Of a stretch of DNA of 64,000 bases, positions 41,989 through 50,928 are shown in pieces. Every line of letters begins with the position of its first letter. Positions within the stretch are counted from its first letter, which is position 1. A program made the translations under genes and the position numbers. The notes under the pieces are model-generated. The model saw only the letters and a list, made by a program, of their open reading frames with translations, ran no database searches and was not told the origin of the DNA. Source of the stretch: Gammaproteobacteria bacterium (lineage in GTDB: Bacteria; Pseudomonadota; Gammaproteobacteria; Pseudomonadales; Cellvibrionaceae); NCBI GenBank assembly GCA_004172865.1, contig SEBV01000003.1, positions 62,001 through 126,000 of the forward strand, given 5' to 3'.

Positions 41989-41994
41989 GCGCGC
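41973..41994 (+). terminator. GC-rich hairpin over the copB stop
   Basis: GCGCGCC pairs with GGCGCGC around an eight-base loop and spans the copB stop codon. A T-run is missing, so intrinsic termination is uncertain. Confidence 0.4.
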
Positions 41995-42015
41995 TTCAAC
42001 ATAGGATACTAAAAC

Positions 42016-42708
42016 TTAATCCAGCAGATCTTCATATGCAATCGTTTGATAATTCGCTACCGCATTCCAGGGAAGTTTTGCGGGAGCAGCTGCAATCGCG
42101 AGAGTTATTTTATTATCTATAGTGCCATCAAAACGTCCACTTTCTATGGATAAAGGCACTTGATTAGCTTCATCCCACAACACGCGGGTAAATTCTTCGG
42201 TATTTTTCTTTTCGTACCAAGTCGCACCTTTAGGGGCTTCCTGCTTCAAGACTGTCATTTTTTTTAATGCGTCGCGGTTTACAAGGTAGTAAGCCGTTTC
42301 CCATTCGCCGTTGAATCCCAAGGTTCCGTATTCAGTTGTACGTGGTTCGATAATTTTCTTTTCATTATTTCTTACAAATCTAAACGTAATCTGGTTGTTG
42401 CTATCTTTCACCAACCATTTTGCGGCTGTTGCAAAATTTAAATCGTGTTCGTGATCTTCTTCCCCAGCATGAGAATGCTGTGGAGCTGTTTTGGTAAGAA
42501 CACGCTCGGTCCATACTACATTTGCATCGCGAATAAATTTTTCCTGAAATTGCGTTTGTTTTTTTACGCCTTCAGATGTCATCGTCATGCTTTCAAATGT
42601 CATTATCGCGGATAAAGGAGCGGCCAATACACACTGCGCAAAAAATGACGCTGTAATGACTAAAGCACATTTAATAAAAGAATATTTTCCAGCAAGGTAG
42701 TTGTTCAT
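42016..42708 (-). CDS. Secreted protein of unknown function next to alkaline phosphatases
   Basis: A 230-residue protein with an N-terminal signal peptide (about 1-29, ending VLAA). The mature part is mixed alpha/beta with a His/Glu/Asp stretch HSHAGEEDHEHD (about 78-90) that could bind metal. I do not recognise the family. It follows the alkaline phosphatase genes on the same strand but beyond a terminator, so it may be expressed separately. It converges on copB with 27 bases between them; the His-rich stretch leaves a copper or zinc link open. Confidence 0.72.
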   Translation of the reverse strand: MNNYLAGKYSFIKCALVITASFFAQCVLAAPLSAIMTFESMTMTSEGVKKQTQFQEKFIRDANVVWTERVLTKTAPQHSHAGEEDHEHDLNFATAAKWLVKDSNNQITFRFVRNNEKKIIEPRTTEYGTLGFNGEWETAYYLVNRDALKKMTVLKQEAPKGATWYEKKNTEEFTRVLWDEANQVPLSIESGRFDGTIDNKITLAIAAAPAKLPWNAVANYQTIAYEDLLD

Positions 42709-42731
42709 AATGTTCTCGACAAAAAATTAAA

Positions 42732-42755
42732 AACACCTGATCGAAATCAGGTGTT
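42732..42755 (-). terminator. Terminator after the alkaline phosphatase genes
   Basis: AACACCTGAT pairs with ATCAGGTGTT around a tetraloop, and on the minus strand T-rich sequence follows (TTTTTAATTTTTTG). It ends the two-gene phosphatase transcript. Confidence 0.88.
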
Positions 42756-42788
42756 GATAAAAGCTCAGGTATATTTAAAAATTAAAAC

Positions 42789-44216
42789 TTAAAAACCGAA
42801 GGCTGAGGTTAACAAACCAAATACTTTGGTATTGTCGATAGTTCCTTTGAAAGTTTTGGACGCAGCACCCGCACCAGTCGCAAACAACATAACGTCGCCG
42901 CCACCGTGAGATTCACCACCCAAGCCAACTTTTACTGCAGCTTCTTGCAAATAATCGTCATGTAAAACTTGTGTAGCATCTGCATTACCTTCAACTAAAG
43001 TGGCGCGAGTTGCAGGGCGATTTGGGCCATTACCAAATACTAGTGCAGTGTAATTTTTGCCATTCACATCCAGTAACTCTTTACCGTCTTTATAATTTTT
43101 AACGGTGCCTAGAACATCGCTACCGCGCTTACCGTAACCGTTAAAGGTCATGGTGTGATCATGGTCAGCAGTGACAACAATTAAGGTATTCGCTAAACCT
43201 GGATCACGTTTTTGCATTTCATCCAATGCCGCTTTAATCGCATCATCAAATGCAATCGTATCTTCCATCACGCGTTTTGCATTGGTGCCGTGCAATGCGT
43301 GGTCGATACGTCCGCCTTCAACCATGAGGAAAAAACCACCGGAGTTTTTGCCCAACACATCAATGGCTTTCAAAGTCATGGTGGTGAGGCTTGGTTCGTC
43401 GATAGATTTTTTAACGCGATCTAATTCATATTCCATATGGCTTGCGTTAAAAAGACCAAACAATTTATTAGTCGTTTTGCCATCTACTGCGCTCAACGCC
43501 GAACCGCTATTTACATAGGTGTAGCCTTGGGTAACTGCTTCAGCGGTTAAATCGCGGCCATCAGTGCGTTTACCTTTTGCAGCACCAACACCGGTTGTTG
43601 GCAAAAAGTAATCGCGACCACCACCTAACAAAACATCCAAACCTGTACCAAGTTTAGCGTTGTAACCAGCACCGCCAACAATAGCTTGTGCAGCAATATT
43701 ATTTTCAGCATCGCGATGACAAATGTGCGAATAAGTTGCAGCTGGTGTTGCGTGAGTAATACGCGCTGTGGATACGGCACCGACTGCTTTTCCTTTCGCT
43801 TTTGCAATTTCCAAAATGGTGTCAACTGGAGTTCCGTTGCCAGTTGCAGGGCAATTTGAATCTGCACCTGTTGGTTTAATTGCTTTGGTGTCGGGTGACA
43901 TCGACAGCACTTCGTTGTTCATCTTAACGCCGGTCATGTAAGCGGCCATTGATGGTGCTGAGTCAGTTGTTTGTGCATCGTTTGAATAAGTTTTTACGCG
44001 AGCGGTACGAGTTTTACCGTCGAGTTTTTCCATATTCAATTCGCCCTCTTCTTTGTATTTGTAAATACGAGCAGCGGTTACTGTAGTTGGACCCATGCCA
44101 TCACCTAAAAAGAAGATGACATTTTTTGCTTCGCCCGCTGCAAATGCGCTTGGTGCAATTGCAGGTAAAAGCGCAGCGCTTGACAGCAACAAGGTGTTAA
44201 TAAGTAATTTTTTCAT
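42789..44216 (-). CDS. phoA: Periplasmic alkaline phosphatase (PhoA type)
   Basis: The 475-residue enzyme releases phosphate from phosphomonoesters in the periplasm. It has a signal peptide (about 1-28), the metal-binding FFLGDGMGP, the nucleophile Ser in TTDSAPSMAAYMTG, EGGRIDHALHG and the VTADHDHTM motif with metal-binding Asp/His, and GESHGGGDV. A TTG two codons upstream is also in frame, but the ATG at 44216 has AGGA seven bases upstream. It lies 25 bases after a second, related phosphatase gene. The pair looks like a tandem duplication. Confidence 0.94.
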   Translation of the reverse strand: MKKLLINTLLLSSAALLPAIAPSAFAAGEAKNVIFFLGDGMGPTTVTAARIYKYKEEGELNMEKLDGKTRTARVKTYSNDAQTTDSAPSMAAYMTGVKMNNEVLSMSPDTKAIKPTGADSNCPATGNGTPVDTILEIAKAKGKAVGAVSTARITHATPAATYSHICHRDAENNIAAQAIVGGAGYNAKLGTGLDVLLGGGRDYFLPTTGVGAAKGKRTDGRDLTAEAVTQGYTYVNSGSALSAVDGKTTNKLFGLFNASHMEYELDRVKKSIDEPSLTTMTLKAIDVLGKNSGGFFLMVEGGRIDHALHGTNAKRVMEDTIAFDDAIKAALDEMQKRDPGLANTLIVVTADHDHTMTFNGYGKRGSDVLGTVKNYKDGKELLDVNGKNYTALVFGNGPNRPATRATLVEGNADATQVLHDDYLQEAAVKVGLGGESHGGGDVMLFATGAGAASKTFKGTIDNTKVFGLLTSAFGF

Positions 44217-44241
44217 GATCAATTCCTGTCGGCCTCTGTGA

Positions 44242-45747
44242 TTACAGGTCTACTGCGCTACGAATCAGCGTGAAGACTTTGGTGTTGTCCATTACCCCTG
44301 CAAAGGAGTCGGCATTTTTACCCATCGCACCCAGGAACACGTTAGTTCCACCGTGAGTTTCACCACCGGCAGCAACTGGAATTACCGCTTCTTGATGGTA
44401 GGTATCTGCAAACACTTGCGCGTCAGTTAATGCAGGGAAATTTTTGCGGTCATCAGCAGGACGATTTTCACCATTACCAAAACCGATAATGCTGAACGGC
44501 ATACCTTCTGAATCTTTTGCGATAGAACCGTCGGTGTAATTTTTCAATAAACCAAGCACGCCTGGATTATTTGCGCTGGTTTTACCCGTTCTTGCCGCAT
44601 AACCATTCAACACCAACGTATGATCGTGGTCAGCAGTTACAACGATTAATGTATTTGCTAAAGTCGGATCGATTTTTTTAATTTCAGCGATACCGGCTTT
44701 AATTGCCTCGTCAAACGCAATTGTGTCTTGCAGTGCTTTAATTGCCGTAGTTTCGTGCAACGCGTGATCGATGCGTCCGCCTTCAACCATCAAGAACATG
44801 CCTTTTTTATTGCTTTTCAAAACTTGAATGGCTTTCACAGTCATGTCAGACAAACTTGGCTCGTTAGTTCCTGCACGTACCAAATCGTAGGTCATATGAC
44901 TTGAATTAAACAAACCAACAACTTTCGTTGCTGTAGCGGGATCGATTGCGTCAAGTTCTGCTTTAGTGCTCGCATAACTATATTTTTGCGTTTTCAACTC
45001 AGCGATAAGATCGCGACTGTCTGTGCGTTTACCGCCTGCTGCTGTCGATTGGAAAAATTGACGGCCACCACCTAATACAACATCAATACCATCACCTAAT
45101 TTCGCATTGAAACCAGCACCGGCTGGAACCATTTGCGCCGCAATTGTATTTTCACCATCGCGATGACAAATGTGCGAATAAGTTGCTGCTGGCGTTGCGT
45201 GAGTTACGCGAGTGGTAGTGACTACGCCTGTTGCCAAACCTTTTTCTTTAGCAATTTCAAGCAAGGTAGTTACTGGTGTGCCGTTAGTAGTTGGGCAAGT
45301 ACTGTCAGTACCGCTCAAATAACTTGCACTGGTAGAATCAAACGCTTTTGTATCTGCACTCATGGAGATAACTTCGTTATTCATTTTTACGCCGGTCATG
45401 TAGGCAGACATTGATGGCGCTGAGTCAGTTACTTGCGCATCATTTGAATAGGTTTTAATAAATGCAGTTTCAGGAAATGTATCTATAGTTAATTCACCAT
45501 CTTCGCCAGCGCCATAAATTCGTGCCGCAGTGAGCGTGGTAATTCCCATACCGTCACCCAAGAAAAACACTACGTTTTTCGGTGTTGCAGCAACACTTGA
45601 ACTTGAGCTGGAACTTATTGATGAAACAACCGAGCTAGAGGCTACGCTTGAACTGGTTGGAGTTGGGCTTGGGGATTTCGAGTTTGAATCGCCGCCGCAA
45701 GCTGTTAATGCCAAGGTGATGGCAGTACACAATACGAGTTTTTTCAT
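44242..45747 (-). CDS. Alkaline phosphatase lipoprotein with serine-rich linker
   Basis: The 501-residue protein is a paralogue of its neighbour with the same catalytic motifs (FFLGDGMGI, TDSAPSMSAYMTG, EGGRIDHALHE, VTADHDHTL, GETHGGTNV). It differs in the front: a lipoprotein signal with lipobox LTAC (Cys17) and a Ser/Pro/Val linker (about 22-52) of the type seen in Cellvibrio surface enzymes. It is thus probably anchored at the outer membrane. It is the first gene of the pair and has a PhoB-box-like direct repeat upstream. Confidence 0.93.
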   Translation of the reverse strand: MKKLVLCTAITLALTACGGDSNSKSPSPTPTSSSVASSSVVSSISSSSSSSVAATPKNVVFFLGDGMGITTLTAARIYGAGEDGELTIDTFPETAFIKTYSNDAQVTDSAPSMSAYMTGVKMNNEVISMSADTKAFDSTSASYLSGTDSTCPTTNGTPVTTLLEIAKEKGLATGVVTTTRVTHATPAATYSHICHRDGENTIAAQMVPAGAGFNAKLGDGIDVVLGGGRQFFQSTAAGGKRTDSRDLIAELKTQKYSYASTKAELDAIDPATATKVVGLFNSSHMTYDLVRAGTNEPSLSDMTVKAIQVLKSNKKGMFLMVEGGRIDHALHETTAIKALQDTIAFDEAIKAGIAEIKKIDPTLANTLIVVTADHDHTLVLNGYAARTGKTSANNPGVLGLLKNYTDGSIAKDSEGMPFSIIGFGNGENRPADDRKNFPALTDAQVFADTYHQEAVIPVAAGGETHGGTNVFLGAMGKNADSFAGVMDNTKVFTLIRSAVDL

Positions 45748-45799
45748 ATAACCCTCCTTTAAGGTTGGACGCTAAGGTAGGAGGTTAAGATGAATTTTT

Positions 45800-45826
45800 T
45801 AAGACAAAAAAATGACGGTTTTGTGA
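45800..45826 (-). promoter_or_regulatory. PhoB-box-like repeats
   Basis: On the minus strand ATCAC, GTCAT and GTCTT occur at exact eleven-base steps with T/A-rich spacers, like the direct repeats of a PhoB box (CTGTCAT-type halves). They lie about 55-80 bases upstream of the phosphatase lipoprotein start. Phosphate starvation would then switch on both phosphatases. Confidence 0.5.
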
Positions 45827-45915
45827 TGATTTAAAAGACAAACATTGATTGGCTGATAATTAACCCGATTAAGTATCTGCTAATATTCATAGATTTTATT
45901 GAACGGAGAATTGAA

Positions 45916-46119
45916 ATGAAAATAAAACCATTAGCATTCTTATTAGTAATCGCCGTGATACTTAGCTCATGCTCACCCAAAAATCCCGAGGAAAAACCGC
46001 AAGGCGTATTGAGCGATGCCCAACAACATACACTGGACAAAGCTAAAGAAACTGAAGATGTTCTTAAGAAAGCAGATGAAGAAAGGCTTAAAAAATTAGA
46101 CGAAGTCGAAGGAAAATAA
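45916..46119 (+). CDS. Small lipoprotein
   Basis: A 67-residue protein with a lipoprotein signal (lipobox LSSC, Cys19) and a short charged helix rich in Lys, Glu and Asp (about 32-67). A GGAG Shine-Dalgarno lies seven bases before the ATG, which supports it as a real gene. The function is unknown. It is divergent from the phosphatase genes and converges on the HD-GYP gene with 14 bases between stops. Confidence 0.75.
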   Translation: MKIKPLAFLLVIAVILSSCSPKNPEEKPQGVLSDAQQHTLDKAKETEDVLKKADEERLKKLDEVEGK

Positions 46120-46133
46120 TGATGAAATTCACA

Positions 46134-47333
46134 TTAGCTAAGCGCTAAACCTTGCTCACGGTAGTCTTTAATAAACACACCAAATTCACCATCTTTAAGC
46201 GCGCGTTTGATTAGGAAAGATTTATCCATTTTATTTTTTTCTACATCCGCCAGATCTACCAGTACATTTTTTCCAAGCGCTTTATCCTGGTTTTTTACCA
46301 CGATAATTTTTGGCAAATGGCGATATTTTAAATTGGTTTCGAAAACAATTGCTACCAGTCCATTCACCAACTCGACAATCGTTCCCGGCGGATACAGACC
46401 AACACTCTTAATAAATTCAAGCGCAAGCCGATCATCAAAATGTGTACCGCGGTCTTTAAAAATAATTTTTAAAGCTTCAGTGGAAGGCATGCTTGGCGAG
46501 TAGCAGCGATTGGCGGTCATTGCATCATACGCATCCACGATAGCAATAATTTTTGCTAGCTCAGAAATACCCGCTGCTTTTAATCCACGCGGATAACCTG
46601 TGCCATCTACCTTTTCGTGATGACTGTAAGCAACATCAATAGTGCTATTAGGAATACCTGGCGACGCCATTAATAAATTGCGCCCGTGAGTAGAATGCGC
46701 GCGCATGATGTCGCGTTCTTTGTCAGTCAAAGACGACGGCTTGTTTAAAACGTTAGGATCTACGCGCATCTTGCCCACATCATGCAGCAGGCCGCACATG
46801 CCAATTTTTTCTAAATCGCCCTCGCCCATCCCTAAATGTCGCGCAAAAGCGATAGCAAGGATACAAACATTCAAGCAGTGCTCTGCGGTGTATTCATCCT
46901 GGCTGCGAATTTTGGACATCCACAATAATGCATCGGAATTGCGCAAAATGCTGTGTACGCAATCTTTTACCGTAGTTTTTGCCTGCTCGGTATTAATGAC
47001 TCCGCCCAAACGAATGTCATCCAATATTGTGCGAGTAATACGACGGGCAGCGCGATAGGTTTCGAGTGCGGCTGAATGCTCAGCCTTAGCGTCGATTTTA
47101 TTAATATAAGTGACTTTTTTAGATTGCCCGGTCAGAACGGCTCGTTCATCCGGCGGTACCCATTCATCGGCAACGGCATCAATCCACACATGCTGGGAAT
47201 ATTCTGAAATGGCATTGATATCATCCAGCGTTTCAACCACAAAACCTTGCATCAGAAATGGAGTTTCCAACCAGGGCCGGTCTAGTTTGGATACAAACAT
47301 ACCAATTTTGAGTTCGGATATATGAATCTTCAT
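46134..47333 (-). CDS. HD-GYP domain protein with DUF3391 N-terminus
   Basis: The 399-residue protein has a DUF3391 domain (about 1-130) and an HD-GYP domain (about 145-310). The catalytic residues are visible: HD at 184-185, HHE at 238-240 and GYP at 246-248, so cyclic-di-GMP hydrolysis is likely. The C-terminal extension is of unknown role. The frame reaches a TTG at 47435, but MKIHISELKIGM at 47333 is the usual beginning of DUF3391 and is chosen. There is a weak Shine-Dalgarno. The window also encodes a diguanylate cyclase, but not beside this gene. Confidence 0.9.
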   Translation of the reverse strand: MKIHISELKIGMFVSKLDRPWLETPFLMQGFVVETLDDINAISEYSQHVWIDAVADEWVPPDERAVLTGQSKKVTYINKIDAKAEHSAALETYRAARRITRTILDDIRLGGVINTEQAKTTVKDCVHSILRNSDALLWMSKIRSQDEYTAEHCLNVCILAIAFARHLGMGEGDLEKIGMCGLLHDVGKMRVDPNVLNKPSSLTDKERDIMRAHSTHGRNLLMASPGIPNSTIDVAYSHHEKVDGTGYPRGLKAAGISELAKIIAIVDAYDAMTANRCYSPSMPSTEALKIIFKDRGTHFDDRLALEFIKSVGLYPPGTIVELVNGLVAIVFETNLKYRHLPKIIVVKNQDKALGKNVLVDLADVEKNKMDKSFLIKRALKDGEFGVFIKDYREQGLALS

Positions 47334-47581
47334 CGTTTTATCAGACGACTTCACATAACCTGGGCGTACTTTATTAAAGTCCAAGCTAACCTCGTTATAC
47401 GTCAAGTGCCGGGCCGGAACAGCCCAGGGTAACAAAGCACTTTGCTATTATTAGATATGTCACAGTTATATCAGTGTAGCGCTGATCACAACATGTGTTG
47501 GAAATAAAAAAGCCTAAGGAGGTAGGAATCTAGATCAAAATTGCTTGATGTTAGTGAATCAAAAGTTACTCTAAAGCTGCT

Positions 47582-48388
47582 TTATTTTAGAGCCAATTTG
47601 CTTTCATCCCATAAGACCGTCATTTCTTCAATAGTGGATTCTGAAAGCGGCTTTGTACTATTGTTCTCAATGTAATTAAATCGACTTTCAAATTTCTGAC
47701 TCGCCTTACGCAAAGCCAATTCAGGATCAATTTTTAAATAGCGACTGACATTCACCACCGCAAAAAATAAATCGCCTAACTCTTCTTCAATGGCTTGTTC
47801 ATCATCAGCAATTAAGGCTTCTTCTACTTCAATTAATTCTTCACGTACTTTTGCAATAGGGCCCTGAACATCCAGCCAATCAAAACCAACGCTGGCGGCA
47901 CGCTTTTGCAATTTGGCCGCGCGACTTAATGCAGGTAAATTCAACGGTACATCGGCCAATAAACTTTGCGCGCCTTTATCATCACGTTCTTGCTGCTTAA
48001 TCGCTTCCCAACGTTCTTTTACATCCGCTGGCAAGGTGTGACGATTATCAATTTTGCTTTGCAAAGTTCCGTCAGGAAAAACATGTGGATGGCGGCGCAC
48101 CAATTTTTCGACCAGATCAGAAACAACTCCCGCAAAATCAAAATGATTTTCTTCTTTGCCCAGTTGGCTGTAAAAAATCACTTGAAATAACAAATCACCA
48201 AGCTCTTCTTTGAGATGCACAAAATCCTGTTTCTCTATTGCATCAACAACTTCGTAAGCTTCTTCCAATGTTGAAGGCGCAATAGTTGAGTAATCTTGTT
48301 TGATATCCCAAGGGCAACCAGTTTGTGGATCGCGTAAGCGCGCCATTAGGTATAAAAGATCGTCGGTGGAATATTTATAATTGGTCAT
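47582..48388 (-). CDS. mazG: Nucleoside triphosphate pyrophosphohydrolase MazG
   Basis: MazG hydrolyses NTPs and dNTPs, including aberrant ones, to monophosphates. The 268-residue protein has two MazG domains with the metal-binding ELGDLLFQV and EELGDLFFAVVNV motifs and the start LMARLRDPQTGCPWD. It is in the usual length range. It is the last in a minus-strand run downstream of acyltransferase-dinG-yqcC. Confidence 0.96.
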   Translation of the reverse strand: MTNYKYSTDDLLYLMARLRDPQTGCPWDIKQDYSTIAPSTLEEAYEVVDAIEKQDFVHLKEELGDLLFQVIFYSQLGKEENHFDFAGVVSDLVEKLVRRHPHVFPDGTLQSKIDNRHTLPADVKERWEAIKQQERDDKGAQSLLADVPLNLPALSRAAKLQKRAASVGFDWLDVQGPIAKVREELIEVEEALIADDEQAIEEELGDLFFAVVNVSRYLKIDPELALRKASQKFESRFNYIENNSTKPLSESTIEEMTVLWDESKLALK

Positions 48389-48449
48389 GGGATTTTCCAG
48401 AATATTGTTCGAGCTAGCACGACTGAAAGTTTTAGCTCAAGAAAAAAAT

Positions 48450-48773
48450 TTACTCAGAGAGTAACTTATCTATACAATCCAAATGCAAAATCAACGGATT
48501 ACTATTTAATGAGAGCACTTGAAAATATTCCTCCGCCATAGGTTTTACGCCGCTAACACTCGGCAATGGCAGATTCTGCTCAACCATAAAATACAAACGT
48601 GGAATAAAAATAAATTGGAGCCACTGCGGGAAAGTTAATGTGTCAATCGCAAACGGTTGTGTACTTGTTAGCGCGTCTTCAGATGGAGATTCAGATTCCC
48701 ACAGGCGCAATTGTCGCAACTCTTTTTCAATATCAATTAGAATTTCGGCAACAGCAATATATTTTGATGTCAT
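48450..48773 (-). CDS. yqcC: YqcC family protein (DUF446)
   Basis: A 107-residue protein that follows E. coli YqcC in its central segment: STQPFAIDTLTFPQWLQFIFIPR and the LPLP element. The biochemical function is unknown; in enterobacteria yqcC lies next to truC. The frame continues to a TTG at 48803, but the ATG at 48773 matches the family start and avoids overlap with dinG, which ends 16 bases upstream. Confidence 0.85.
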   Translation of the reverse strand: MTSKYIAVAEILIDIEKELRQLRLWESESPSEDALTSTQPFAIDTLTFPQWLQFIFIPRLYFMVEQNLPLPSVSGVKPMAEEYFQVLSLNSNPLILHLDCIDKLLSE

Positions 48774-48789
48774 TTTAGATGCGCCAATA

Positions 48790-50928
48790 TTATTTATGCA
48801 CAACTTGAGTGAAAGGCGGCAACGAGTTCAAAATCGCTTTACCGTAACGTTTGGTAAGAATACGGCGATCCAACAAACTGATTTTTCCAGTATCTGTTTC
48901 CGTACGCAATAAACGCCCGCATGCTTGAACTAATTTTAATGACGCATCGGGCACAGTGATATCCATAAACGGATTTCCACCGCGCGACTCTACCCATTCT
49001 GACAATGCAGATTCAATGGGGTCATCCGGCACCGCAAAAGGTAATTTCGCAATAATAACGTGGCGGCAGTAATCGCCAGGTAAATCCACACCTTCGGAAA
49101 AACTCGCGAGGCCAAATAAAATACTGCCTCCGCCATCATCAATTTTTCGTTTGTGTTGCGTGAGCATTTCCTGTTTGGAATTGTCGCCTTGAATTAAAAT
49201 TAAATCACGAATGGATTCTGGCATTTCATCGTAAACTTCCTGCATTTGGCGGCGCGATGAAAACAATACCAAAGTGCCCTCTGTTTTATTGAGCAATTTG
49301 GGAAGATGATCAATCAAGGAAATGGTGTGAACATCTGCATTACTTGCATCGACTGCAAACGCAGGAATTTCCAAGGTCGCCTGCGCAAAATTAAAAGGGC
49401 TTGGCACAATTTGATAATTCGCATTATTGGGTGTACCTGCGCGCATTTGGAAGCGCTGAAAATTCCCTAGTGCAGTTAAAGTTGCCGAGGTAATTACTGC
49501 ACCGCAGCATTTATCCCACAAACTATACTGCAACGTTTTTGAAGCGAGAATGGGGCTTGAACATACTTCAATATCCATATTGCCCGAATTATCGACCGGT
49601 GCTAACCAGCGTGCTTTTGGTACCGATGTATTCGCATCGGGCACCGCATAACTTGCCCACAATTCGCGATTGGCTTCTGCGCGTGATTGCCATATGCCAA
49701 TCAATGGATAATTATTTTCCAAATCAATTTTCGGCACGGGACAATGTGCGTCTTCCATGGCTTCATTTAATTCGCTACACATTTTGCTGAGCAAATCTGT
49801 GAGCCGATCAAAACTGCGCTGTAATTCTACGGACGGCAATAATAACGATTGCGGCACAATGCCATCTTTAAAACGATAATTGGATTGGCGATCATCCAGC
49901 GAAATGGTTTGCACCAAAGCTTCTAAAATTGGATACAACTGATCGAGTTGCTGCTTGCAATCGATAAACGCCGCAGGTAATTGCTCCGCGTATCTATCTA
50001 CATTCCCCGCACCGCTGATTTGCCCGAGAATTGCGCCCAAACCTTTATTACATTGATCCAACCATTTACTAGTCGAAGTCATGCGGCTGTGATGCGCAAA
50101 ATGGCTCAGCGCTTTTTGCGGCAGATGATGACCTTCGTCAAAAATGTAAAGCGTATCTTTTGGATCGGGTAAAATTGCACCGCCACCCAAGGCTAAATCG
50201 GCGAGCACTAAATCGTGATTAGTGACAATACAATCCACATTGTGCAGCGAATCGCGTGCTTTAAAAAAACTACAGGATGAAACATTAGAGCAGCGGCGTC
50301 CGGTACATTGACGATGGTCAGTGGTAATAATTTGCCACTCATCTTGATCCAAGGCTTGCGGCCAGGTATCGCGCTCGCCGGTCCATTTGTTAGAAGCCAG
50401 CGCATCCATCATGGATTGATAAAGTTTCACGCCTTGTGCGGTTACACTCGGCAATTCATCTTCATACAATGCACGCGTTGGATTCAAACCGCTTTCATAT
50501 TCAGCCAATAAATTATCCAGCTTACTCAAACACAAATAGCGGCCGCGACCTTTAGCGAGCGAAAACGTAAAAGATAAATCACTATGGCGTAAAAGCTCGG
50601 GTAAATCTTTACTGACAATTTGTTCCTGCAGCGCAACTGTCGCTGTGGATACCACTAATTTCTTGCCCATAGATTTTGCTATGGCCAGCGCCGGCAGTAA
50701 ATAAGCGATGGTTTTACCGGTGCCTGTGCCTGCTTCCACAACGCAAATATGATTTCCAGATTTATCGGAAACTTCGCGTAGATTTTCTTCGTCAAGTTCG
50801 ATATTGCCGAAGGTTTTGGCGATTTCGGCAATCATCATTTTTTGGCCGAAACGAGACTTTAAATTTTTGTTTTCCAAAAATTTACTGTAGGCACTTTGAA
50901 TTTGCTTTTTAACCAAATCGGTTAACAT
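48790..50928 (-). CDS. dinG: ATP-dependent DNA helicase DinG
   Basis: DinG is an iron-sulphur XPD-type helicase acting on R-loops and damaged forks. The 712-residue protein has Walker A AGTGTGKT (66-73), a Cys cluster in HRQCTGRRCSNVSSCSF for a 4Fe-4S centre, the DEGH box, and the C-terminal helicase motifs SFSEGVDLPG and QACGRLLRTETD. Its start overlaps the stop of the upstream acyltransferase gene by one base, so the two are translationally coupled. Confidence 0.94.
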   Translation of the reverse strand: MLTDLVKKQIQSAYSKFLENKNLKSRFGQKMMIAEIAKTFGNIELDEENLREVSDKSGNHICVVEAGTGTGKTIAYLLPALAIAKSMGKKLVVSTATVALQEQIVSKDLPELLRHSDLSFTFSLAKGRGRYLCLSKLDNLLAEYESGLNPTRALYEDELPSVTAQGVKLYQSMMDALASNKWTGERDTWPQALDQDEWQIITTDHRQCTGRRCSNVSSCSFFKARDSLHNVDCIVTNHDLVLADLALGGGAILPDPKDTLYIFDEGHHLPQKALSHFAHHSRMTSTSKWLDQCNKGLGAILGQISGAGNVDRYAEQLPAAFIDCKQQLDQLYPILEALVQTISLDDRQSNYRFKDGIVPQSLLLPSVELQRSFDRLTDLLSKMCSELNEAMEDAHCPVPKIDLENNYPLIGIWQSRAEANRELWASYAVPDANTSVPKARWLAPVDNSGNMDIEVCSSPILASKTLQYSLWDKCCGAVITSATLTALGNFQRFQMRAGTPNNANYQIVPSPFNFAQATLEIPAFAVDASNADVHTISLIDHLPKLLNKTEGTLVLFSSRRQMQEVYDEMPESIRDLILIQGDNSKQEMLTQHKRKIDDGGGSILFGLASFSEGVDLPGDYCRHVIIAKLPFAVPDDPIESALSEWVESRGGNPFMDITVPDASLKLVQACGRLLRTETDTGKISLLDRRILTKRYGKAILNSLPPFTQVVHK

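Noticed and set aside
47334-47435. TTG-initiated extension of the HD-GYP protein
   Set aside because: The DUF3391 domain begins at the ATG at 47333, and the extra residues look unlike protein of this family.
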